Of a stretch of DNA of 64,000 bases, positions 1 to 10,979 are shown one piece after another; within the stretch, counting starts at the first letter, position 1, and each line of letters starts with the position of its first letter. The notes below the pieces were generated by a model. The model was given only the letters and a program-made list of their open reading frames with translations, ran no database searches and had not been told where the DNA came from. The DNA comes from Manihot esculenta. Lineage: Eukaryota; Streptophyta; Magnoliopsida; Malpighiales; Euphorbiaceae. Made by a program: the position numbers and the translations under genes. The stretch covers positions 4,888,110 through 4,952,109 of the forward strand of contig NC_035169.2 in NCBI RefSeq assembly GCF_001659605.2. Direction: 5' to 3'.

Positions 1-1067
1 CCGAGGAACCGAGGTGTCTAGCAGTGTTAGCTGCTTCAGAGTTAGTTCAGAGCTAGCCAGAGGTGAGTGGAACTAACCCCTATGTTTTTAAATCAAATGT
101 TTTCGGCATGTTCAAGCATGTTCATGCATCATGAATACCATGTTATGCAATAGGTTGATTGCATTAGAATTCACGAATATGATGCATTGCATAATACGAT
201 GATAATGATGTGGATGGATACTGGATGATCCTCTAGCCCTCAGTATGTTATGACATGATATGAATTGATATGATATGGCATGTACGATATGATATGAGAT
301 GAGAAGACCAGGTGTGGCCGTATCGCCCCTGGCATAGAGCATAAGAAGTCCAGGTGTGGCCGTATCGCCCCTGGCATAGAGTATGTGAAGTCCAGGCGTG
401 GCCGTATCGCCCCTGGCATAGAGTATTGTTGACTTGATATGGTACGAGATTGATTGTGTAGGGGGCTATTGGTGACAGATTCATCCTTGAGGTGATTTAT
501 TTGTGATGTGACGCATTTCATGATAACATATGTTAAAATGAACTGTTTTCTTTTATGGTTTCTGCTCACTGGGCTTTTTAGCTCACCCCTCTCCCCTAAC
601 CCCAGGTTTGCAGGGTCAGAGATAGTCAGGAGATCAGCAGGTTACGTCCATGGTCATGTTTATGTAATAGAATAGTAGTGGACATGATGTAATGTAATGT
701 TAAGTAAGGATGTAAAAGAATTATGTTGTAAAATGACATTATGTTATATGTTCAGAGTTATAGTATTGTGCTTGGCCCGAGTTGGATAATCCCTTTGTAC
801 ATGAGTTTTATTTTATATTGTTTCATGTGATGGACCGAGTTTGACATAGGGTATGCTGACCCTAGGGGTTCTATGAGTTCAGTCATAGTGCATACACAGG
901 TCAAATTGGTTAAAGGTAAAGTTTTAAATGTTTTATGAAAATGTTTGATCATGTATGGGATTATACCAGCTGTACAGGATGTATGTTAGGCTTGCTACGG
1001 GTCCCGGCGACCTTAAGTCGATCTGGATCCTAGCGCCGGTAGCGGTCCGGATTTCCGGGTCGTTACA
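1..1067 (+). repeat. 5' LTR of element A (3' portion only)
   Basis: This is the last 1067 bp of a Tekay-family LTR, ending in GGGTCGTTACA and matching 18694-19760 without net indels. It starts inside the predicted leader exon (CCGAGGAACCGAGG). It carries the second conserved splice-donor-like site (AGAG followed by GTGAGTGG near 60), a triplet of about 50-bp repeats at 305-425 with CCAGG/CCTGG arms, and the conserved pyrimidine-rich acceptor-like stretch near 580-605. The promoter and the GCC-motif clusters of this LTR lie outside the window. Confidence 0.9.
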
Positions 1068-1329
1068 GAATGGTATCAGAGCCCTAGGTTCACATGGTCG
1101 GACCTATAGTGTGTCGGGCTCATAGAGGTTATAGTAGGGCAAGCACAATAGGAGGATCATGTCCACTAGGATAGGATATGGAGTCCTGTCTTGTATGATG
1201 ATGTGAAATGCCATGATGATGAGCATGTGCATTAATGCTATGATATGTATGTGATGCAGGTTCAGGTGTCTCCACATGAACCGTATGATGCTTATGTTTA
1301 TGTGCTATGTTATGCTTTCAGAAGTCAAG
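1068..1329 (+). other. Leader of element A with primer binding site
   Basis: TGGTATCAGAGC at 1071-1082, three bases after the LTR, is the primer binding site complementary to the 3' end of initiator tRNA-Met, the usual primer for plant Ty1/copia and many Ty3/gypsy elements. The leader ends with a pyrimidine-rich stretch and CAG at 1319-1321, eight bases before the gag ATG. This looks like a splice acceptor, and the same arrangement occurs in element B. Confidence 0.85.
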
Positions 1330-2961
1330 ATGAGAGGAACTCGTCGATCTGCGAGATTGACTGGAGCTCCGCCAGAGAATGAGGGCATGGATGCCCATTC
1401 CCCTGCTCTGCAGAGGGCAAGATCTTGTAGGACGATCAGGGAAAGTACATCAAGGGACCTTAGAAGGTCTTTTGATGCAGGTCGGAGGAGATCAGTTCAT
1501 GAAGTTATGTCAGCGGATGTGATGGAAACAGAGGAGGATAACCAGAGAAGAGATAGTAGTTTGGGCATGAGTATGTCAGTAGAGGATATGGGAGAGTCCC
1601 AAGGAGGCACTCAGGCCTCGGGCTTTGTTCCACCACAGTATCCACCCTACCCGCAAGGGCCAGGGTATCCGATGGGAGGTACATCGGATTTCTTTAGCCA
1701 TAACCCATATCCCACCTTTATGCCCTATCCTCCCTTTTACCCACAGTACCCCATGTTTCCATCCTCACCCTTTTTCCCAGGTCCAGCAAACCCTAACCCA
1801 GGGGATGCTGCACCTCCTCCTCCACCAGCAGAACCAATAGTCCCTGATGTCCGGATACCCAAACCTGGTTCATCAGTTGGGGGTAAAGTAAAGATGACAG
1901 ATTACCTCAAGTTGGATGCCCCCAAGTTTGAAGCAGGCGATGACCCCTTTGAGTACCTCAGAACGGTAAAGATGATAACAGATGAGCTAGGAGCAAGTGA
2001 CAGTAGAGCCATTCAGATGGCAGGGTTCACATTGAAATGCAAGAAGGCAAGGGAGTGGTTCAAAAACTATGTGAACCCAAGGTTGGAGAGCTTATCCTGG
2101 GAGCAGTTTGCCAATGAGTTTGCATGATGGGCTTTTCCAGATAGTTCCAGAGAACTGAAGATGATTGAGTTTGAGCAGCTAAGGCAGACGAAAGAGATGA
2201 GCGTAGAGGAGTTTACAGACAGGTTCCTGGAGCTGTTGCCGTTTGCAGGACAAGGTCTTGACACAGACCTGAAGAAGTCTAGGAGATATGTTATGAAGCT
2301 TCACTCCAGGTATTCCTCATTGGTTCAATCAGCAGAAAGGGAGAGCTTCCATGCATTAGTGGATATGGCACGGAGAATGGAGGCTAGTGCCATCATTCAA
2401 GAGACAGTTAGGCAGTCTGTGGCACAGTCTTCGGGACTCCAAATCCCGGGGACAAGTGATGTTAATCTCGCCCCTCTGAGCGAGGCTGTCACAAAAAGTA
2501 AGAAGGGAGACAGAGGTCTCAGAAGATCGAAGAAGAACAAGTTCTGGAATCGGATAAAGTCTGGTCTGGGATTAGGAAGTGGCTCGAGCTCAGGCACAGA
2601 GGTTGCAGAGTGTATGAGGTGCGGTAGGCCGCACAAGGGAGTCTGTCGGTTTGGGACTACAGCATGTTACAGATGCGGCCAGGAGGGGCACATAGCTCGA
2701 GAGTGCCCTAAGGCAGCTTTCATGACACCTTCCCATCAGACGACTCCAGGCAGTATGGCACAGCCATCAGCTCCAGTCATGTTTCAGGGCAGTGGTAGAG
2801 GCGGAGACAGGGGGACAGCCCCTTCTTCAGCAGGTTCCCGTGGGGAAAGTCCATCAGCTCCAGCGCGGATCTTCGCCATGACCCAGCAGGAGGCTAACAC
2901 ATCGAACCCGATGGGATCAGGTAATCTCACTCTGGTATGTTCTGATGTGTCTGTTTTATGA
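1330..2961 (+). pseudogene. Gag of element A, interrupted by one in-frame stop
   Basis: The reading frame begins at ATG 1330 ([10 protein letters not shown]), the same start as in element B, and runs to 2961 with a single TGA at 2125-2127 (codon 266). Element B has GGA at the matching codon, so this is one G-to-T change. The order is: an Arg-rich N-terminus; a Pro/Tyr-rich low-complexity stretch (about residues 95-165); a retrotransposon gag domain (motif [10 protein letters not shown]); a basic linker; and a CCHC zinc knuckle ([15 protein letters not shown]) near 2665-2710. Gag would form the virus-like particle and package RNA. The frame stops at 2961 where the protease should begin. The good state of gag contrasts sharply with the ruined pol of the same element. 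Confidence 0.88.
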
Positions 2962-3078
2962 ACCCTGATGTTTCTCTTTTCTTTGTTTGCTTGTGAGCCC
3001 TTGTGAGGTTGGGTTGATAGCTTATGGGTTAGAGTAGTCCCTTGGGGTCAGTGCACCCAAGTGTGATCCATCTGTGGC
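2962..3078 (+). pseudogene. Start of the element A protease, decayed and cut by element B
   Basis: This stretch aligns with the element B protease at about 7205-7340 (shared GGGTCAGTG-CACCCAA-type segments) but is out of frame. The active-site region that reads Met-Asp-Pro-Gly in B reads Met-Asn-Pro-Asp here. It ends at the GTGGC target site (3074-3078) where element B enters. The homology resumes at 15215. Confidence 0.75.
3074..3078. repeat. Target-site duplication GTGGC of element B (left copy)
   Basis: GTGGC directly precedes the LTR start TGTAACAC at 3079. The same five bases follow the LTR end at 15210-15214. Five base pairs is the normal duplication length for Ty3/gypsy integrases. 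Confidence 0.93.
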
Positions 3079-3414
3079 TGTAACACTCGGCTAGACTCCG
3101 GTATCGGAATTCCTACCGTCCGGTGGAATCTCGGATGTCGGAAACCTCTAGAAGGGTAAAAGCATGTTTTATAAAATGTTTTCATGTTTTTAATATTTTT
3201 AAGTATGAAATTTAATGAGTTTTTGCATGAAATATCTTTGGAGGAAAAACCCAGGTTCGGCCGCCGAACATGCATGTGATTAGGAGGCACGTTAGGCCCC
3301 CGAAAGCATGAGTGAGGGAAGTGCAGGTTCGGCCGCCGAACCTTATGTTCGGCCGCCGAACATTGCATGGATGCGGAGGCACATTCGGCCCCCGAACGTG
3401 GCCTGGCCAGCCAC

Positions 3415-3421
3415 TATAAAA
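3415..3421 (+). promoter_or_regulatory. TATA box of the element B 5' LTR
   Basis: TATAAAA lies in the context CCACTATAAAAGGGTCC, just downstream of the first GCC-motif cluster. The same box is conserved at 13309-13315, 17835-17841, 39201-39207 and 43074-43080 in the other plus-strand LTRs. Transcription should start about 30 bp downstream. Confidence 0.8.
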
Positions 3422-3659
3422 GGGTCCCTTTGGTCCGCACGAGCGAGCTTTTTCTCTCCCATTGTCGGCCAAGGCGAGTCTCCACTGCTCCTCCCTCAAT
3501 CTTGAGTGTTTTCCCTAGATCTTTCATGGTTTTCACGAGTTTTAACTTCTATTTTGAAGAGTTGTGAGCAAAGAACAAGTTTTGGGTGCTTGGAGGTTCA
3601 AGGAGCTCAATCTCTTCATCTCCAAGCTAGGATCGTCTTCCCTCTCGTTTCTTCAAGAG

Positions 3660-4256
3660 GTAAGCTCAGATCCACCCTTGTTATGCGTTTTAAACAAGTT
3701 TTATGAAGTTTTAAGGGGTAGAATGCATGTTAGGGTATATGTTGAGCTTATGGGTTTTTGATGCTTTAATGAACAATGTGGCTTGATTGTGTGTGTTTGG
3801 AGTGTTGTAGATGGGGTATATGTTTGTTTGAGGCCCCTAGGAGCTTGTATGCATGTTTTGGTTGAGTCATATGCATGATTTATGGTTTTGGGAGGCAGGA
3901 GGTTCATTTGAACCAAGTTTCTGCCCGTTTGGCAGAAACCAGGTTCGGCAGCCGAAGGAAGTTTCGGCCGCCGAACCCCTCTTGTGGAGGCAGCATTCGG
4001 CTGCCGAAGGTGCCCCCGAAAAGAGACTTTCGTCTCTGTCTGGCACTTTCGGCCGCCGAAGGTGCCGCCGAACCTGCCTGACTTTCGTCTCTGTTTGGGA
4101 CTTTCGGCCGCCGAACCTGCCGCCGAAAGTGCCCTGTTCAGCCATTTCATGCATATTTTTATGTGATGTTTTCATGATATTCTAGGGGATTTTTGGGGAG
4201 TATGTTAGAGTCTTGATTAAGTATGTTTGGTCCCTCATTCGAGTCCACCTGTGTAG
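3660..4256 (+). other. Predicted intron 1 within the LTR transcript
   Basis: CAAGAG followed by GTAAG marks a near-consensus donor at 3660, and CACCTGTGTAG ends at 4256. Both boundary sequences are kept in every complete LTR of this family in the window, including the reverse-oriented LTR C, while the sequence between them varies. This is inference from splice-site consensus and conservation; no transcript was seen. Confidence 0.45.
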
Positions 4257-4326
4257 GTTCGGACCCGAGGAACCGAGGACCCCAGCAGTGATAGCTGCTT
4301 CAGAGTATTGTCAGAGCTAGCCAGAG

Positions 4327-4823
4327 GTGAGTGGAATAAACCTAAATTTTTAATTAATGAAATGTGAATTTTGAGCATGACCCATGCATCATGAATGCCA
4401 TGTGAATATAATAGGTTGCTTGCATTAGTTCACGAATATGTTGCATTGCATACTTGATGATGATGTGGATGGGCATTGAATGATCCTTTAGTCCTTGATA
4501 TGTTATGATGAGATATGGTATGGTATGTTTGCCGGTTGACCCATTCTACGTCCCGGCCAGAATAAGAGAAAGACCAGGTTGACCTATTCTACGTCCCTGG
4601 CATATTGGAATGTTATGTTATGTATGTTATGTAAGAGAAAGACCGGTTGACCCATTCTACGTCCCGGCACTTTGGATTGTAGAGGACTAGAGGTGACAAT
4701 TCCATCCTTATGTGATTTGTTTGTGATGTGTTGCATTTCATGTGAGCATGAAACTTTAATATAATGTTTTTTCTCTATTCTGCTCACTGGGCTTTCTAGC
4801 TCACCCCTCTCCCCTAACCCCAG
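4327..4823 (+). other. Predicted intron 2 within the LTR transcript
   Basis: The donor-like CCAGAG followed by GTGAGTGG begins at 4327. The acceptor is the pyrimidine-rich CCTCTCCCCTAACCCCAG ending at 4823. Together with intron 1 this would leave a 70-nt exon (4257-4326). Boundaries are conserved across the family; the repeat-rich interior is not. Confidence 0.45.
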
Positions 4824-5315
4824 ATGTGCAGGTACAGGGTAGATCAGAAGGTTAGCCAGAGTACTGAAGAGATGTTATGTAATAGTTAGAATGTGGACAT
4901 GACAAATGTTTTGATGTAATGTAAAAGTATTGAACAGTTATGTAATGTTATGTATGATATTGAGGATTAGAAATGTGCTTGACCCTATATGTATAGTTGT
5001 CCCTCTTATACACATGATCTATAGAGTTGTTTATGAGATATGATCTTATGATAGTCCAAGCTTTATGTAATGATGAGACACCCCATGGGAGCATTTGATG
5101 AGGGCTCCAGTGGAGGTTTATGTCTATAGTTATGTGCATGCACAGGTTGAGCTTGGAAAAGAAAGAAAAATGTTTACAGTTTTATGTATGCTGTTGATCA
5201 TGTATGGGACTATACAGGTATACAGGTTGTATGTCAGGCTTGCTACGGGTCCCGGCGGCCTTACGCCGATCTGGATCCTAGCGCCGGTAGCGGTCCGGAT
5301 TTCCGGGGCGTTACA

Positions 5316-5577
5316 GAGTGGTATCAGAGCCCTAGGTTCATATGGTCGGACCTAGCGTGTCGGGCTCATAGAGGTTATAGAAGGTCAAGCACAATAGGAA
5401 AAGTCATGTCCACTAGGATAGGATGTAGAGTCCTGTCTTGCTATGATAATGTGATATGCCATGATAATATGCATGTGCATAAATGATGTGATATGTATGT
5501 GATGAGGGTTCATGTGTGCCCACATGAACCATAAGATGCTAATGTTTGCTTGTTATGTGCTGTTTTTCAGAAACAGG
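5316..5577 (+). other. Leader of element B with primer binding site
   Basis: TGGTATCAGAGC at 5319-5330 is the initiator tRNA-Met primer binding site. A pyrimidine tract and CAG end at 5570, seven bases before the gag ATG, again resembling a splice acceptor, which could pair with one of the LTR donors to remove the leader. Confidence 0.85.
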
Positions 5578-8500
5578 ATGAGAGGAACTCGTCGATCTGC
5601 ACGATTGACTGGAGTACCACCTGAGGATGAGGGCATGAGCGCCCGTCCTCCAGCATTGCCTAGGGCAATGTCTAGCAGGTCTAACAGGGAAAGAGCGGCG
5701 AGAGACCCTAGAAGGTCTTTAGATCTGGGAAGGAGCAGATCAGTTAGAGGGACAGTTCAGGGAGGCATGTCAGAGGACGTGGGAGATGACATGGATGTGG
5801 AGCAGAGGAGGGATGGCAGTTTGGGGATGAGCATGTCAGAAGAGGGTATGGGAGAATCCCAAGGAGGCACTCAGGCCTCGGGATTTGTTCAGCCATCACA
5901 GTACCCACCCTTTCCACATAATCCTGGATATTCGATGGGAGGTACATCGGATTATCCTAGCTTCACCCCTTATCCCACACAGATGCCATACCCACCATAC
6001 TACCCACCCTACACACAGTACCCCATGTACCCACCTCCACCATACTATCCAAATCCAGCAAACCCTACCCCAGGGAATGCTGCACCTCCTCCACCCCCAG
6101 CAGCACCAGAAACCCAAATACCTCAACCTAGCTCATCTGGAGGGAGCAAGGTGAAGATGACCGACTACATGAAGTTGGGTGCTCCCCAATATGAAACAGG
6201 TGATGACCCGTTTGTGTACCTGGAGAGGGTCAAGACCATTACAGATGAGATAGGGGCGGATGACAGTAGAGCCATTCAGATGGCTGGGTTCACCCTAAAA
6301 TGCAAGAAGGCCCGTGAGTGGTTCAAGGCCTATGTGAAGCCAAGGGTGGACAGTCTTTCTTGGGAGGAGTTTGCAAACGAGTTTACAGGATGGGCCTTCC
6401 CTGATAGCTCAAGGGAACAGAAGATGATAGAGTTTGAACAGCTGAGGCAAACGGATGAAATGAGTATTGATGAGTACACCAACAGGTTCTTGGAGCTGTT
6501 GCCTTTTGCTGGGCAGAATCTGGATACAGACCAGAAAAAGTCAAGGAGGTACATCATGAAGCTCCACTCCAGGTATTCCTCCTTGATACAGTCGGCAGAT
6601 AGAGAAAGTTTTCACGCCATAGTGGATATGGCTAGGAGGATGGAGGCTAGTGCTATCATTGAGGGCAAAGTTAAACAATCAGTGGCACAACCTTCTGGTT
6701 CTAAGACCCCAGGTGGGGGAAGAGTGGACCCTGCATCCTTGAGTTCAGGCAGCAAGAGGTGGGGTACTACCTCCAGGAAATCAAAGAAGAGTAAATTCTG
6801 GAACAAGATCAAATCAGGTCTGGGATTGGGAAGTGGTTCGAGCTCTGGTGCAGATAATGCCGTGTGTGCAAGGTGTGGCAAGCAACACTGGGGAGTGTGC
6901 CGGTTTGGGACGACAGCCTGCTACAGATGTGGGCAAGAGGGACACCTGTCTCGGGAGTGTCCTAGGGCAGTTCATACGGCACAGCCTCAGCAGACAGCAT
7001 CAGGTAGTGTGGCGCAGCCAGTAGCTCCAGCTGCTACACAGGCCAGTGGCAGAGGCAGAGGGAGAGGGTCAGCTTCTTCCTCAGCAGGGTTCAGAGGTGA
7101 AGGTCCATCAGCTCCAGCCAGGATCTTCACCATGACACAGCAGGAGGCTAACACATCCAACACCGTGGTGTCAGGTAATCTCATCATTGGGTGTTCCGAT
7201 GTGTATGCATTAATGGACCCGGGTGCATCTCATTCCTTTATTGCTCCGAGGGCAGTTGAGAGATTAGGGTTGATGGTCTCTGGGTTAGAGTGTCCCCTAT
7301 GGGTCAGTGGACCCAAATGTGACCCGTCAGTTGCAGAGTTAGTCTGCCAGTGCAGTCCAGTGTTTGTTGAGGGAAGATGCCTCTCCGCCGACCTTGTGGT
7401 TCTAGACTTGACAGATTTTGACGTCATTCTAGGGATGGATTGGCTATCTACCCATGGAGCTACCTTGGACTGCAGGGACAAGGTAGTCAGGTTCAAAGAT
7501 CAGAACGGGTCAGAGGTTGCCTTCAGAGGAGACAAGAGGGGTACGCCTAGAGGTCTGATATCGGCCCTACAGGCTCGAAGGCTGCTTAGGAAGGGATGTC
7601 AGGGGTATTTGGCTCATGTGAGAGAGCTAGACAGTCAGATTAGAGAGCCCGCCGCAGTGCCAGTGGTCAATGAGTTTTTAGATGTGTTCCCAGACGAGTT
7701 GCCAGGTTTACCACCTGTTAGGGAGATAGAGTTCGAGATTGAATTGATGCCTGGAACTAGACCGATCTCTATCCCTCCCTATAGGATGGCACCAGCTGAG
7801 TTGAAAGAATTGAAAGAACAGTTGCAAGAGTTGGTAGACAAGGGCTTCATCCGACCGAGTACCTCACCCTGGGGTGCTCCAGTGCTATTTGTGAGAAAGA
7901 AGGATGGATCCCTCAGACTTTGTATCGACTACAGGCAGTTGAACAAAGTCACTACCAAGAACAAGTACCCGTTGCCAAGGATCGATGATCTATTTGACCA
8001 GCTTGCAGGAGCTGGATGTTCCTCCAAGATAGATCTACGATCCGGGTATCACCAGCTAAGAATCAGAGAGGAAGATGTACCGAAGACAGCTTTCAGGACC
8101 AGATATGGGCACTATGAGTTCCTTGTGATGCCGTTCGGGTTAACTAACGCCCCTGCAGCATTCATGGATCTCATGAACAGAGTGTTTAGACCGTACCTAG
8201 ATCACTTTGTTATTGTCTTCATAGACGATATCTTAGTGTATTCCAGGAATACAGAGGAGCATGCCCATCATCTGAGGATAGTTCTGCAGACCTTGAGGGA
8301 ACATGGCTTGTATGCCAAGTTCTCCAAGTGTGAGTTCTGGTTAAGGAGCATATCATTCTTGGGGCATGTAGTGTCAGAGAATGGAATAGAGGTAGACCCC
8401 AAGAAGGTAGAGGCTGTAACTAACTGGCCTAGACCCACCTCAGTGACAGAGATCCGAAGTTTCTTGGGTTTAGCTGGTTACTACAGGAGGTTCGTTCAGG

Positions 8501-8696
8501 ACTTCTCAAAAATTGCAGCTCCCCTAACCAGATTGACCAGGAAGAATCAGAGGTTCGAGTGGACCGATCAGTGTGAAGAAAGCTTTGAGGAGCTCAAAAA
8601 GAGGTTGACTTCAGCACCGGTGTTAGCTCTGCCGAATAGCAATGAGGACTTCACAGTGTTCTGTGATGCATCCAGAGTAGGCTTGGGTTGTGTGCT
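5578..8696 (+). CDS. Element B gag-pol polyprotein, N-terminal part: gag, protease, reverse transcriptase, start of RNase H
   Basis: The open frame starts at ATG 5578 and is broken only by solo LTR C at 8697; read through, it would stop inside C at 8754. Gag has a Pro/Tyr-rich segment, a gag domain ([10 protein letters not shown]) and a CCHC knuckle at residues 448-461. The protease motif is [10 protein letters not shown] with Asp547; Pro sits where Thr or Ser is usual. Reverse transcriptase motifs include [19 protein letters not shown] and FIDD (residues 881-884, catalytic Asp pair). The RNase H domain begins at DFTVFCDAS just before the break. Gag and pol share one frame with no stop or shift between them. 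The product would be a particle protein plus enzymes that copy element RNA into DNA. Confidence 0.93.
8692..8696. repeat. Target-site duplication GTGCT of solo LTR C (left copy)
   Basis: GTGCT precedes the LTR start at 8697 and is repeated at 10975-10979 after the LTR end. Intact flanking duplications show that C arose by insertion of a full element followed by LTR-LTR recombination in place. Confidence 0.92.
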
Positions 8697-10974
8697 TGTA
8701 ACGACCCGGAAACCGGTACCCCTCAGTAACGGCCCGAACCATCACTGGCACTAGGATCCAGATCGGCTTAAGGCCGCCGGGACCCGTAGCAAGCCGACTA
8801 TACTCTCTGTGTACCTGATAAATCCCATACATGATACAAAGAGACTCACCAATCCTGTAAACTCTGTAGGCTTAACTACTGCTACTCAGATATATCAATC
8901 TGAAATGGCCCTCAGGGCCTATACCAGGGACTACTATCTGCTGTGGATCAAGGGATTTAAACCCTTTTTCTCTGTAACACAATCCACTGGTATCACATCA
9001 AAGCCATACATTAAGCCTAACTCACACATTTCTCATCAAGAAATGTAAAACAGGATTCATGTACAAGGGATTAATCATACATCACACTATAGCAATGATA
9101 CTAGGAAAAGCACAAGTCTATCCAGTATACGACAGTACATATCTATACACATTACATTACCACTAATCTTTGAGTTACATCATGTCCACTACTGTATTAC
9201 AACCATACATTCATGCATATCTTCCCTCTGTACTCTTGCTGACTTTAACTTCCCATAGCTATCTCAGAACCTGCAAAACTGGGGTTAAGGGAGTGGGATG
9301 AGCTACTACAGCCCAGTGAGGAGGAACAATAAAAACAGTTCATTCATTACATGCTTTCATGAAATGCATCACATCACAAACATATCATCTCAAGGATGAA
9401 CTTGTCACCAATAGCCCTCAACTACATGTGATAATCTGACCAACTGTGCCAGGGAGACGATGTCATCACCTGGTCTACTCTTATCTCTGCTCTGATATCA
9501 TAACATGACCAACTGTGCCAGGGAGACGATGTCATCACCTGGTCTACTCTTATCTCTGCTTTGACAGCCCAGCTGTCTCACTCATAGTACCAGGAGCGAC
9601 CTGGACTATCCAGGGGCGACCTGGTATGGCTATCTCATGCCACAAATCTGTATCTGCTCTCTGTCAAGGGCTAAGGATCATCCAACATTCATCCACATAA
9701 CCAACAACGTATATGCAATGTATCATCGTCGTGAAGTCTAATGCAATACAACCTAATACATAACATGGCAGTTTATGATGCATGGATCATGCTAGAATCG
9801 TGTCATTTCTCAAAATAAAATATTCAGTTTAGTTCCACTCACCTCTAGCCAATGCTGGCTAACTCTGGGCCAACTCTAACTCTGGAGCCTCCTCGGTTCC
9901 TCGGTCCAATCCTACACAGATGGACTTAAATGAGGTACCAAACATACTCTAACATAACTATGAACATCTCTCCAAAAACCCTCTAAAACATCACAAAACA
10001 TGCATGCAAAACAAGCAAAGGAAGGCTGGACAGGGCACCTTCGGCAGCACCTTCGGCGGCCGAATGTCTCCTCCAGAGACGAAAGTCAGGCATGTTCGGC
10101 GGCCTAACTTGGACTTTCGGGGGCCGAACCTGAGTTTAGCCAGAACTCAGTTTCGTGCACAAGGACGCCTGCCAGTCCCTCCATCACCTGTTCAGACCTC
10201 AACACATGCATTTAACCCTTCTAAAACATGCATAAACACTTCAACAAGCCTAAGGGAGCTTCAAATAACTTTAAACTCCAACAAACAAGCTCACAAGACA
10301 CACATCAAACATAGAGGATTCATAAACCCTATGATGCACATCTCATGCAAACTCATGCCTAGCTCCCTTTTCCCTTTACAAAACTCATAAAAACATCATA
10401 AGAACCATGGATCAACACTTACCTCTTGAAGAACAAAGGCTGAGATGATCCAAACTCAAAGATATGGAGAAACCAAGCTTCAAAAGCTTCAAACTCCAAA
10501 ACCTTGTTTCAAGCTCACAACTCTTCAAAACAAGGGTAAAACTCATTAAAACCGTGAAAGATTTGAAGAAAAACCATGAAAATACTTTAAGGAGATCAAG
10601 ACCTCACCTAGGTCAGAAGGAGAGAAGAAACCTCCTCCTTTTTCTGCCACTCGGTGCCCTTATAGATGAGCAACCGCCTCAGGTTCGGCTGCCGAATCGC
10701 ATGCAAAACCATGCAACCTTCGGGGGCCGAACTTAACCTTCGGGGGCCGAACATTGGGCACTTTCGGCGGCCGAACTTAACCTTAGGGGGCCGAACATGG
10801 CAAAATGCCTCCTTGGCCATATCTCTTCAAAACTCAATCCTTTTCTACACTAAACCTTTAAAACACTTGAAAATATTTTAGAAAACTTTCTCTTACCCTT
10901 CCAGAGACCTCTGACATCCTCGAACTCCCCCGGACGGTAGGAATTCCGATGTCTGAATCTAGCCGGGTATTACA
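8697..10974 (-). mobile_element. Solo LTR C (Tekay family), reverse orientation inside element B
   Basis: On the minus strand this 2278-bp segment runs from TGTAATACCCGGC to GGGTCGTTACA, the ends of the family. It carries the GCC-motif clusters (about 10030-10130 and 10680-10800, several in the TTCGGGGGCCGAA variant), both donor-like sites and the CCTTAACCCCAG acceptor. Its short repeats near 9445-9600 (CCAGG arms with a GATGTCATC core) differ from those of A and B, so it belongs to a different subfamily. There is no internal retrotransposon sequence and the flanks carry GTGCT. Removing it with one GTGCT restores the B reading frame. Confidence 0.93.
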
Positions 10975-10979
10975 GTGCT
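10975..10979. repeat. Target-site duplication GTGCT of solo LTR C (right copy)
   Basis: The five bases match 8692-8696. They directly follow the LTR end (CGGGTATTACA on the plus strand) and precede the resumption of the RNase H frame. Confidence 0.92.

Larger units (their letters stand above)
3079..5315 (+). repeat. 5' LTR of element B
   Basis: The LTR is 2237 bp, from TGTAACACTCGG to GGGGCGTTACA. In order it holds: a GCC-motif cluster (3256-3400, TTCGGCCGCCGAA repeats); a TATA box (TATAAAA, 3415-3421); a conserved splice-donor-like site (3660); a second GCC-motif cluster (about 3945-4131); intron-like boundaries at 4256, 4327 and 4823; and three repeats with the core GACC(C/T)ATTCTACGTCCC (about 4530-4670). 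It lacks a 20-bp block present in the 3' LTR, equal to one motif repeat. Confidence 0.94.

Noticed and set aside
3212..4185. Overlapping open frames on both strands rich in FGGR, RPPN or SAAE peptides in the LTRs
   Set aside because: They are translations of the TTCGGCCGCCGAA repeats in LTR DNA. They recur in all LTR copies and have no independent support. The same applies at 13073-14079, 17599-18606, 38956-39967 and 42787-43826.
10155..10390. Open frame in LTR C as a captured gene
   Set aside because: It lies inside an LTR, contains the motif repeats at one end and has no protein-like features.
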